Assembly: GCA_964058845.1 (NCBI GenBank)
Contig: CAXKVR010000651.1
Coordinates: 1-19,702 of the forward strand
Direction of reading: 5' to 3'
Source: Carex sylvatica
Lineage: Eukaryota; Streptophyta; Magnoliopsida; Poales; Cyperaceae
Length of the DNA stretch: 19,702 nt
Position numbers and translations under genes: made by a program. Below the pieces are notes generated by a model, which was not told the DNA's origin, did no database searches, and worked only from the letters and a program-made list of their open reading frames with translations. Position 1 is the stretch's first letter; each line of letters begins with the position of its first letter. Shown in pieces: positions 12,260 to 19,702 of the stretch.

Positions 12260-12560
12260 AATTGATACCACACATACTAACATACAATATACAAATAAAT
12301 ATAAACATAAACATCGATACATACAAGACATAAATACAAAACATCGATATATACACATGCATACAGGACATCGATACATACAAAACACATATAAACATAA
12401 ATATCGAAAAACTGTATACCATATCATCAAACATAAGCATCGAAATGTCAAGTAACATAAACATATATAAATGCCGAATATCATAAACAGTATCATCTAA
12501 ATATCGAGTACCATCTAAACAAGACATAATCCCTAAACATCTGAAAGGTACCATCTAAAT
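12260..12560. repeat. Degenerate ACATCGATACATAC-type short tandem repeat
   Basis: Variants of ACATAAACATCGATACATAC recur irregularly. The region is A/T/C-rich and gives overlapping low-complexity open frames in several frames. It lies between the transposase stop and the subterminal array, so it is the 3' non-coding part of the CACTA element. Confidence 0.6.
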
Positions 12561-12585
12561 AAGATATAAATTAGTACCTAACCAT

Positions 12586-14315
12586 CTATGCAGTACCATC
12601 GTCACCAACATCCGACCAATGCTCTTCGTCATCATCGCCATCATGATCCTCGTCATCCTGAGCGGGCATCGAGGCCTGCTGTGAGCCCGAACCTTCCTGT
12701 GAGGTTGTAAGAAAGTAGTTTAGATAATTAGAATTTAGAGTTTATGGTTCACAATTAAAACATACTTTTTATTTTTGCTTACTTAATTAAAACATATTGA
12801 AATATTGAATTTCGTACCTGAGAAACTCTGAAGCTAAGTTAATCCGCTCGGTGATCTTGGACATAAACCGAGCCTCCATCAAGTACCCGAGAAGATATCA
12901 TATCGATATACTCTTCTCTGAGATGTAGAGCTGGCAGCATAAAATAATATGACTGTGAAGAATGCGACTGAGCACTGCTAGACCCACTGGAGCGAAACAT
13001 GTCTCTCGTCTTGCCTGAAACATTAAAAATAAGACAATTAGTATTATCTTACAAAACTAAAAAAAAATTTAAAATTTTCAAGAAATATTTATTTTACCTA
13101 GAGCACCGAGACCATAGTTATCGCCGTGAGCATTCTGATCATCAATGCCCGTAGAGTACCAGACGCCGCCGTCGTATTTGGGCCATATGTCTCTATCATC
13201 TCCATACTTCTCCACCATAGTTCTCTCATATTTGTCCTGCAAATTTTGTAAAATATAACAATAATGTTTATGTACAACAGGAACCATGATAATTTATAAA
13301 ACGATTCAAAAGTATTATTATCTGTGCCATTTTAGCCTTGCCGAAAATATATTCCCCCATCTTCTTATTTGTATGGATAGGCTGGAACAGCTCATCGGAC
13401 CATCTGGGTTCGCGCCCTTATTATTGCTCCTGTTAAGAATTTGAAAGATAATTTCATTAAAAAAAAGATTATCAAGGTTAGTTCGATTAGATTCAATTGA
13501 AATGAAAATAGATTAATTAATGAAAAATAACTTACGAAGCACTGTTTGTGAACAAGCATGTTCACAGAGATCGTTGTGGCCCCTGAACCTTTAGCATTGA
13601 CCCTATTTGAAGCATTCCGTTGGCTCCGATTGGCAAAAGCATCGCTGCACCAATGATCGATGAGTCCAGGCCAGTACCTCGGCTTGATCCAGTGGTAGGG
13701 GTGAGGAGCAGCCCCACGCTCCTTCCACTCAAGCATTGAATCTCCATACGACTTGGTTGCTGTCCCCTTGGCCTTATTAAGCATATCCTGCAGCCGTTTG
13801 TCAGCTATCTTTCTAAATGTATCCCATGCCTCACTCAAAGTTACCTTTGGTGTAAACTGGTAGTGCTTCTGTAATGCATAGTTAAAAATTAATATCATTG
13901 GTTAGCTTAAAAAAAGGAAACAAGTAATTATTAGATGTTTTGTTTCAAAACAATTTTCTTACCAAAAACTCTACCTGGATAAATTTCTTATTTTCATCAG
14001 GGAAATCTGTGTATCTGAAATACGGGCCAGGATATGCTGCACGTACTTCCTGCAAAATAATTTTGGCGACCTGCTTCGTACGCTCTGGGTGCCTTGCATC
14101 AAAAGTATTGCAAATAGAAATAATTATTACAATCACTACAATTAATGCATAATTACAACATACAAAAAAATTGAATATTACATGTAACCCCCTATTCGAA
14201 GCACTGATCGCAAATTCGGATCTGGAGGCAACGAAATATATGCATTTGGACCGCGAATATTTCTCTAACTAGACTCTTCTTCGTCGTCCGCCGGTGCCTT
14301 TCTATTTCCCTTTCT
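12586..14315 (-). pseudogene. Decayed Transposase_24 (Ptta/En/Spm) protein gene, seven exon remnants
   Basis: In reading order the phase-compatible exons are about 14315-14182, 14092-13963, 13868-13536, 13429-13322, 13236-13098, 13014-12818 and 12696-12586 (TAG). They give family hallmarks in order: RGPN then LPPDPNLR; YFRYTDFPDENKKFI; EAWDTFRKIADKRL; WPGLIDHWCSDAFANRSQRN, NRVNAKGSG and NMLVHKQ; GREPRWSDELFQPIHTNK; YERTMVEKYGDD and YGLGALGK; and an acidic C-terminus (QDDEDHDGDDDEE). This resembles the accessory En/Spm TnpA/TNP1-like protein, a DNA binder rather than the DDE catalytic enzyme. It is broken. Tandem TAA TAA codons lie at 13423-13418, TAG at 14267-14265 and TAA at 12841-12839. The exon ending at 13322 is followed by AT instead of GT, and no start codon is identifiable. 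Exon limits are by inspection of sites and phases. Confidence 0.85.
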
Positions 14316-14894
14316 ATTCAATTAGTTGCTTGCTTTTAACCAATATCTATACAAGGTTGTGTAACAAAGATATCATCAAACAAAATTTTTGACTCAAACA
14401 AATAAAATTCAGATCTATATTTTAGACTCTTCAGATATCATCAATTGATAACGGATTCTCTAAAGCAAAGTCATGAAAGAAATTTACAATCAAATCACGA
14501 AAGATCAAAATAGTGAAGAGCAAAATCTGGTCTCAAGGTATAGCTAAATAAAATATTGTCTCAAGGTATAGCTAATTAAATAAACATAAAAAAAATCTGG
14601 TCCCTAAATTTCAGATAGTCATTACATAGGATAATCTACATAACATTGGCTATATACTAACTTCCCCTTTGTATACAACCCTAGCATTACAGTGACAAGA
14701 GTCTTGGATTTCAGTATAGTACAAGTCCACACAGGTTTCAATTAATCTACGAAAGGCACGGTCTTAATAACTATGATTTCTAATTCAATGTTAATTATTT
14801 TGCATCTAAAAGAAATTCTACAGCTTCAAGTAGAGCTGATATTATATAAAATAAAGTGTGTGCTGTGTAAAATAACTAAAATGTAATTTTATAA
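14316..14894. other. Gene-less AT-rich stretch beyond the transposase relic
   Basis: No coding signal or subterminal repeats are seen. A duplicated phrase, GTCTCAAGGTATAGCTAA then ATAAA, occurs at about 14530 and 14560. The DNA may still be inside the truncated CACTA element, but nothing shows it. Confidence 0.35.
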
Positions 14895-15233
14895 AGAGGA
14901 GGGTTCAAATGCATTCAAATTTTTGTGTATCCAAATGCACTCTATCTTTCAAATTTTTTTTTTTTCGTTTTTAAAGCCTGAATAGTCAATCCGAACTGTT
15001 AGATGCGATTTATATATTAAGATGTACTTAGAGACAGCGATTTTCAAAGGGCTTAATAAATAGTAAAAAAATTCCAAAAAATATAAAATTTGGTCTCCAA
15101 GTACATCTTAATATATAGATCGCATCTAACGATTCGGATTGACTATTCGGACTTTAAAAATAGAAAAAAAAAGATTTAAAAGATAGAGTGCATTTGAGTG
15201 CACAAAAATTTAGATGCATTTGAACCCTCCTCT
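14895..15233. mobile_element. Fold-back MITE, copy A
   Basis: Perfect 19-base terminal inverted repeats, AGAGGAGGGTTCAAATGCA (14895-14913) and its complement (15215-15233), are flanked by a 7-bp direct repeat TTTATAA (14888-14894 and 15234-15240), a likely target duplication. The arms stay complementary with scattered mismatches to about 15034 and from about 15094, so the 339-base unit is nearly all stem. It has no coding capacity. Its core (GCGATTTTCAAAG, CTTAATAAATAGTAAAAAAA, AAATTTGGTCTCCAA) recurs in copy B at 15875. Confidence 0.85.
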
Positions 15234-15240
15234 TTTATAA

Positions 15241-15428
15241 ATGCAATCAATATGGTTGAGTGATTCTTAATTTGCAATACTTTAGGCTTAGGTTCAGCTC
15301 CACTTGACTTAACCTTAGAGGCAAAGGTTCTTGAACCCTACAAAACATATACAGAATGTCATATATATGTAAGGGTGCTTATTTTTCAATCTTGATGACT
15401 TTCTCCCAAAATAAGATAAATTCTGTAG

Positions 15429-15468
<40 letters not shown>

Positions 15469-15874
15469 GTGGACTGGATTGAACTAAAAAGGTGGATAAC
15501 TCAAAATACAAAAATACCTGGTACATGTAAAGGATTTTTTTTTAATGTAAGATATTAATAGCCTACTAACAATGGTATTGACAAAAAAATCTGCTATAGA
15601 ATCTAATCACTCCTACTCTATTTAGCAATCCCAGACATTTAACACAAAATTTGATCATACAAATAAACCATGAGATCTATAGCATAAATTTCAGAGAATT
15701 TTTGTTCATGCATTTAGAACATGCATGATGCATTTCACATTCATTAATTTGAATTTGAACTAATCAGCTGCCACTCTACCACAATTGTCATATTAAACAA
15801 GGGTCTTATAAATGCTAACATTATTTTTGTGCTAAGTTTCAGAATTAGTATTACAATAACGAGGGCTATGGTAT
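15241..15874. other. Gene-less spacer between two fold-back elements
   Basis: This AT-rich stretch has no recognised gene. It contains a long (AT)n microsatellite at 15432-15464 and a palindromic ATGCATGATGCAT word near 15720. Confidence 0.45.
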
Positions 15875-16250
15875 ATTGCAATGCATAAGCATTTTTGTGC
15901 ATTGGACTATAAATCACCAATTTAAAGTTCAAATAACCGATCCAAACCGTTCATCTTGTTCTCCATATTAATATGTGCTTGAAGACCAAATTATATATTT
16001 TTTTGGAATTTTTTTACTATTTATTAAGCCACTTCGTTGATCTAATCGTGCCTTTTGATTTTACTGTTACCGTTGGATCAGCGATTTTCAAAGTGGCTTA
16101 ATAAATAGTAAAAAAATATCAAAAAATATAAAATTTGGTCTCCAAAGCACATATTAATATGGAGAACAAGATGAATGGTTTGGATCGGTCATTTGGACTT
16201 TAAATCAATGATTTATAGTCCAATGCACAAAAATGCTTATGCATTGCAAT
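15875..16250. mobile_element. Fold-back MITE, copy B
   Basis: The left arm begins ATTGCAATGCATAAGC and continues ATTTTTGTGCATTGGACTAT. The right arm ends with the exact complement, GCTTATGCATTGCAAT, at 16250. GTATA directly overlaps or follows both ends (15871 and 16251), consistent with a short target duplication. The arms pair over about 165 bases with a small loop near 16040-16075. It shares its inner core with copy A, but the outer arms differ, so the two are subfamilies of one family. No coding capacity. Confidence 0.85.
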
Positions 16251-16304
16251 GTATAGACTCAGGAAAGCACATCATGCACACAAACTCATTAACATATAAC
16301 AAAA

Positions 16305-16482
16305 GATGCAGTAGAGTTGACTGGTAAAACATAAAAATTCGTTATGCTGTAGTACTGTGAAAATGCAACATCTTCTGTTCGAGAGGTCGTGAGTTCAAAA
16401 CTCAAATATAAAAGTCTTTATAAACAATTAAATGGGAGTTGATAGGTTAACCCTCCATCTTTCTATTTCAAAAAAAAAAAAA
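16305..16482 (+). mobile_element. Possible tRNA-derived SINE fragment
   Basis: TAGAGTTGACTGGTAAAACA (about 16312) resembles a Pol III A box, and GAGGTCGTGAGTTCAAAACT (about 16384-16403) resembles a B box. An unrelated body follows and ends in A13 at 16470-16482. The order A box, B box, body, poly-A is that of a plant SINE. The A-B spacing is longer than in tRNAs, and no target duplication was confirmed. Confidence 0.4.
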
Positions 16483-16539
16483 CAAATACATATGTAATAG
16501 AGTGAGGTTATATACGGACCGTACTATGGATCAATATCC

Positions 16540-16760
16540 TAGTTTACAAAGTTTAAACAATCAATTTTAATTAACAGTTGAATATGATTTTTATATAAAA
16601 ATATACTTAGAGATCAAATTTCACATCTTGTTATCTTTTTTACAATTTTTTTAGATATGTCGAAAATCACTTTATCTAAATAATTTTGAAATATTAAAAA
16701 ATAATGATTTACTATTTATTTAAAAAGTAGTTATAAAATTCTATTATATACGATGAGTTG
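16540..16760. repeat. Strongly degenerate relative of the fold-back family
   Basis: The run AAAGTTTAAACAATCAA, AACAGTTGAA, ATACTTAGAGATCAAATTT and then CGAAAATCACTTTATCTAAA keeps the block order of the fold-back MITE arms at 14895 and 15875. Identity is too low to set boundaries. It lies about 650-850 bases upstream of the chalcone synthase start. Confidence 0.35.
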
Positions 16761-17062
16761 ATTTTTTTAAAATATATATGTTTCTTGATATAAAATCCTT
16801 TATTACTATCCTGTAATTTGGGGGGAATAAATTAATGAATTAGTTTAGCTAAAGTACTGTTCTTACTAATTCAAAACTAGAAAAGCAATAATGAAGTTTA
16901 CTATGTTCGTTTGTGTTAATTAATTCCTAACAACCCACCCCCGTCTTTTTTTTAATCTAACAACCACAGTCATTACGTAGTGAGACCGATAACTAGTAAA
17001 AGCATGAAAACAAACAATTAATTTACAACATGTGGAATTGACTTATTACAATGGGTAGGTGC

Positions 17063-17096
<34 letters not shown>

Positions 17097-17278
17097 TACA
17101 CATTCTTCAAATGGGAAGTTGGTGGCAACAGGAGCTAGATCCACTTGTGCCTCTGATTCTCTTCCCAATTTCTATGATACCTAACAAGTCTAAGTTTGAA
17201 CAGCCCACTAGTCTCTTCAAAACTGTCATACTATCTATCTATCATGCACCTTCCCTTCCTCTTCTCTAATCTCTATCC
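16761..17278 (+). promoter_or_regulatory. Chalcone synthase upstream region
   Basis: Candidate light/MYB-type elements cluster 400-455 bases before the ATG. The 9-mer CTAACAACC occurs twice, at 16927-16935 and 16957-16965 (30-base spacing). CAACCCACCCCCG overlaps the first copy, and the ACGT-core palindrome TACGTA is at 16974-16979. MYB sites with an ACGT-core bZIP site are the classic composition of chalcone synthase light-response units; the assignment here is inference. A (CT)9(CA)8 microsatellite lies at 17063-17096. Confidence 0.45.
17063..17096. repeat. (CT)9(CA)8 compound microsatellite
   Basis: A perfect compound dinucleotide repeat in the chalcone synthase promoter, about 285 bases before the start codon. 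Confidence 0.95.
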
Positions 17279-17286
17279 TATATATT
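17279..17286 (+). promoter_or_regulatory. Candidate TATA box of chalcone synthase
   Basis: TATATATT after a CT-rich stretch, 95 bases upstream of the ATG. This would place transcription start near 17310 and give a leader of about 70 bases, normal for this gene family. Confidence 0.55.
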
Positions 17287-17380
17287 CTCTCGTTCATCAC
17301 AAATCATAACACAAACCCTTTCACCTCTTTAATTGCAATCTCCTCTCTTCAGTCTTTAATTCTTTAACAAACTTTAAGCT

Positions 17381-17583
17381 ATGGCTAAAGTACAGGAGAT
17401 CAGGCAAGCACAACGTGCACAAGGTCCGGCTTCCATTTTGGCCATCGGTACAGCCACACCGAAAAATGAAGTGTACCAGGCTGATTACCCCGACTTCTAC
17501 TTCCGCATGACGAACAGCGAGCATATGACTGGTCTTAAAGAGAAGTTCAAGCGCATGTGTAAGTTGTATAAATTTAGTATGAA

Positions 17584-17618
<35 letters not shown>

Positions 17619-18782
17619 CTAATTATTTTAGTTTTAGTTTCTCATGATAATCTTATGGCATTTCAGGCGACAAGTCGATGATCAAGAAGAGGTACATGCA
17701 CCTGACCGAGGAGATCTTAGCTGCAAACCCGAACATGACCGCTTACATGGAGCCGTCACTTGACGCACGTCAGGACATGGTTGTCGTGGAGGTACCCAAG
17801 CTCGGTAAGGAGGCAGCCGTCAAGGCCATCAAGGAGTGGGGCCAACCAAAATCCAAAATCACCCACTTGATCTTTTGCACCACTAGCGGTGTCGACATGC
17901 CCGGGGCTGACTACCAAGTCACCAAGCTCCTTGGACTTCGTCCGTCTGTCAACCGCTTGATGATGTACCAACAGGGTTGTTTTGCTGGTGGTACCGTGCT
18001 CCGTATGGCCAAGGACCTGGCTGAGAACAACCGCGGTGCTAGAGTTTTGGTGATTTGCTCGGAGATTACTGCCGTCACCTTCCGTGGACCCTCAGAAACC
18101 CACCTTGACTCCCTTGTCGGGCAATCACTTTTCGGAGATGGTGCAGCAGCTTTGATCGTAGGTGCTGACCCTGACCTAGCAATCGAGCGCCCTTGGTTCC
18201 AACTGGTCTCAGCTGCACAGACCATCCTGCCCAACTCAGAGGGAGCCATCGATGGCCACCTCCGTGAAGTCGGTCTCACCTTCCACCTCCTCAAGGATGT
18301 GCCCCGGCTCATCTCGACAAACATCGAGAAAAGTCTTGTCGAGGCTTTTACTCCCCTCGGTAATGAAACAATATATTATACTTATAATTATATTTGTCAC
18401 TAAATATAAAATAAACAATACCAAACAAGATAGCTAATTAATATATATATGTACGGTACATGCAGGTATCAATGACTGGAACTCGATCTTTTGGATTGCA
18501 CACCCGGGAGGCCCGGCGATCTTAGACGCAGTAGAGCTCAAGCTCCAGCTGCAGAAGGAGAAGATGCGTGCGACAAGGCACGTGCTGAGCGAGTACGGTA
18601 ACATGTCGAGCGCATGCGTTCTGTTCATACTGGACGAGATGAGGCGGCGGTCGGTGAAGGAAGGCAAGGCCACCACCGGAGATGGCCTCGACTGGGGTGT
18701 GCTCTTCGGTTTCGGGCCAGGCCTCACTGTGGAGTCCGTTGTTTTACGTAGCATTCCCATCGTCGAAGCCCCGGCACACTGA
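17381..18782 (+). CDS. CHS: Chalcone synthase (type III polyketide synthase), three exons
   Basis: Chalcone synthase condenses p-coumaroyl-CoA with three malonyl-CoA to naringenin chalcone, the first committed step of flavonoid synthesis, as a cytosolic/ER-associated homodimer. The exons 17381-17558, 17667-18359 and 18466-18782 splice at GT-AG sites to 395 residues plus TGA. Numbering coincides with alfalfa CHS2: catalytic Cys164 (YQQGCFAGG), Phe215, His303 (IAHPGG) and Asn336 (YGNMSSA), with Thr132, Ser133, Thr194, Thr197, Ile254, Gly256, Phe265 and Ser338 all present. GFGPGLTVE is at 371-379. These residues argue for true chalcone synthase over stilbene- or curcumin-type enzymes. Intron 1 splits the Cys60 codon, as in nearly all CHS genes; intron 2 splits Gly291 and is unusual. 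Arg273 replaces the Gly of the conserved DVPG. The exons are GC-rich while introns and flanks are AT-rich. The gene appears intact and expressible. Confidence 0.95.
17588..17614. repeat. (AT)n microsatellite in CHS intron 1
   Basis: About 13 TA units occupy a quarter of the 108-base intron (17559-17666). Confidence 0.95.
18360..18465 (+). other. Extra (second) intron of chalcone synthase
   Basis: A 106-base AT-rich intron has donor GTAATG and acceptor ACATGCAG. It interrupts the Gly291 codon (CTC G / GT ATC AAT) in phase 1, giving the expected PLGINDWNS junction after removal. Retention would add 14 foreign residues and stop at 18401-18403, losing His303 and Asn336. Confidence 0.95.
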
Positions 18783-19112
18783 GAGATAACAGCCCCGGCC
18801 CGGATAATATATATTATATATGCATGTGTGCTTACTGTTTAAGTTGAAATTAATTGGCTTATCGCTAGCTTAACAGTAGCACGTTTTCGATTATTGCTTT
18901 TATTTTTTTTATTTTTTTTGAATGCGACCGGGAAACTACAATTATTGCAACAGAAGGAATAAAAGTATATTGGACGTTAATTGATAATGTTGAACTGGTG
19001 TCTTATTTGTTGCCTGAGGATAATTTAACTATATATAATTTATTCATTTGCATCCCAGCAAAAATAGTTTATTTCACATTATATATGTTGTGCAGTTGAC
19101 TGGGAGTGTGTC
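18783..19112 (+). other. Chalcone synthase 3' UTR and polyadenylation signal
   Basis: A canonical AATAAA lies at 18958-18963, 176 bases after the TGA, preceded by T-rich tracts. Cleavage is probably near 18980. Confidence 0.6.
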
Positions 19113-19702
19113 ATGTGCACAACGAGGTTGACTCTAGAGATCACCTATTCTGAAATTGCAATTTTGCTAGAGTTTTTTGATGGACTATTTGCAGCAATGA
19201 ACATAAGACTACTAATACATACGGATGTTGCATATGAAGTTTGGTGGAATAATAAGGTCACCCTATCAGGAGAACAAAAGAAGAGATGGAACGGGTGATA
19301 ACGTCAAAATATATAGTGAAAATCACTATTTTTTAGTATGAAAATCACTATTTTTTATTATGAAAAATAGTAGAAAAGTGTATGCAAAGTATACATTTAC
19401 CCGAATTATTCACAGCAAACGTATTTTTAGGCTGTTGTGGCAGGTTTTGGAGAAAGTTGTGAATTTAGGCTGAAAATAGAGCAAAAATGTCATATTTAGA
19501 CCGATTCTAAAAATGCGTAAAAATAGGGCAACAGATGGAGTATGCAAACACCTCTCATGAAGTGCACAACATACAATATGGTGAAATTCACTGAAATTTG
19601 GCTAAGTACAGAGCCCTAGGGCCTCGGGTATGTCGCATGCGACATAAATGCCTATGCCGCAGGGGCACACATATTGAATCCGTAGACTGTCTAGTTTGGA
19701 TT
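19113..19702. other. Gene-less right end of the window
   Basis: A 61-codon open frame at 19113-19298 has no recognisable features. A 22-base direct repeat built on GAAAATCACTATTTTTTA occurs twice at about 19316-19360. The 14-base palindrome TGTCGCATGCGACA lies at 19631-19644. The stretch looks like intergenic or transposon-derived DNA and may continue beyond the window. Confidence 0.4.

Larger units (their letters stand above)
11764..14315 (-). mobile_element. Truncated CACTA (En/Spm-type) DNA transposon
   Basis: Two linked signals define it: an array of short subterminal repeats (about 11815-12206) and a decayed Transposase_24-type gene transcribed toward it (12586-14315, minus strand). That is the arrangement at the 3' end of En/Spm-type elements. 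The left terminus is not clear. No intact CACTA end is present; TTACTATTTGCTATG near 11756 could be a mutated one. No second terminus or second subterminal array follows up to 14890, and the catalytic TNP2-type transposase (Transposase_21) is absent. The copy is therefore partial and non-autonomous. Confidence 0.75.

Noticed and set aside
12195..12554. Several overlapping open frames rich in Tyr, Cys, Met and His
   Set aside because: They occur in multiple frames over a low-complexity ACATCGATACAT repeat and have no family features.
12818..13014. A frameshift in the penultimate transposase exon (alternative frame EARFMSKITERIN)
   Set aside because: The alternative frame looks protein-like, but only the first frame keeps correct splice phases on both sides. 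A single in-frame TAA at 12841-12839 is the simpler explanation; not settled.
13392..13898. A continuous 168-codon transposase frame reading through an intron
   Set aside because: The part after 13536 is AT-rich and hydrophobic, while the conserved GREPRW motif appears only when the GTAAGT intron is removed.
15432..15464. Long (AT)n tract as a functional site
   Set aside because: Simple microsatellite; several similar tracts occur in this window without any consistent position relative to genes.
17756..18324. Minus-strand open frames across CHS exon 2
   Set aside because: Shadows of the GC-rich CHS coding sequence. The plus-strand protein is unmistakable.
17381..18782. Stilbene synthase or curcumin synthase identity for the polyketide synthase
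   Set aside because: All chalcone-synthase pocket residues I could check (Thr132, Thr194, Thr197, Gly256, Phe215, Phe265, Ser338) match CHS, so the alternative is less likely.
19113..19298. 61-codon frame downstream of CHS
   Set aside because: No recognisable domain and no exon-like context. Kept only as part of the gene-less right end.

Overview
The window is plant nuclear DNA. Its genes carry GT-AG introns and are separated by AT-rich intergenic DNA full of transposon debris. The gene set (a UBE2D-like ubiquitin-conjugating enzyme, a group VI ERF/CRF-type transcription factor, an En/Spm-type transposase relic and chalcone synthase) fits an angiosperm. The GC-rich chalcone synthase exons and its protein sequence lean monocot, but I cannot name a species.

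Layout, left to right. (1) 1-2794, plus strand: a complete E2 ubiquitin-conjugating enzyme gene with four coding exons (746-815, 1368-1495, 2085-2189, 2651-2794) and a probable 5'-UTR intron (107-736). (2) About 2795-5816: no gene, short tandem repeats only. (3) 5817-6704, minus strand: an intronless ERF transcription factor with a CRF domain and an AP2 domain. Its Asn-Pro repeat is encoded by TTAGGG hexamers. (4) About 6705-9541: AT-rich, with small duplications and no supported gene. (5) 9542-9615, minus strand: tRNA-Ile(AAT). (6) About 9735-10790: repeat-derived DNA containing a GC-rich hairpin with 101-bp arms. (7) About 11764-14315: remains of a CACTA (En/Spm) transposon. Its subterminal repeat array is at 11888-12206, followed by a seven-exon, minus-strand Transposase_24 gene that carries stop codons and a dead splice donor. 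(8) 14895-16482: two long fold-back elements with a common core and a SINE-like fragment. (9) 17381-18782, plus strand: an intact chalcone synthase gene with three exons, one more than usual. (10) 18783-19702: its 3' flank, with no supported gene.

The genes do not form one pathway. UBC acts in protein ubiquitination, the CRF-type ERF would be a nuclear regulator, and chalcone synthase is the entry enzyme of flavonoid biosynthesis. I found no sign of a wholly new multi-gene system. The points most worth a second look are the extra intron and the G273R change in chalcone synthase, the fold-back family that also left a degenerate arm in a UBC intron, the 10.2-10.5 kb hairpin, and the TGACGTCA-rich CACTA subterminal region.
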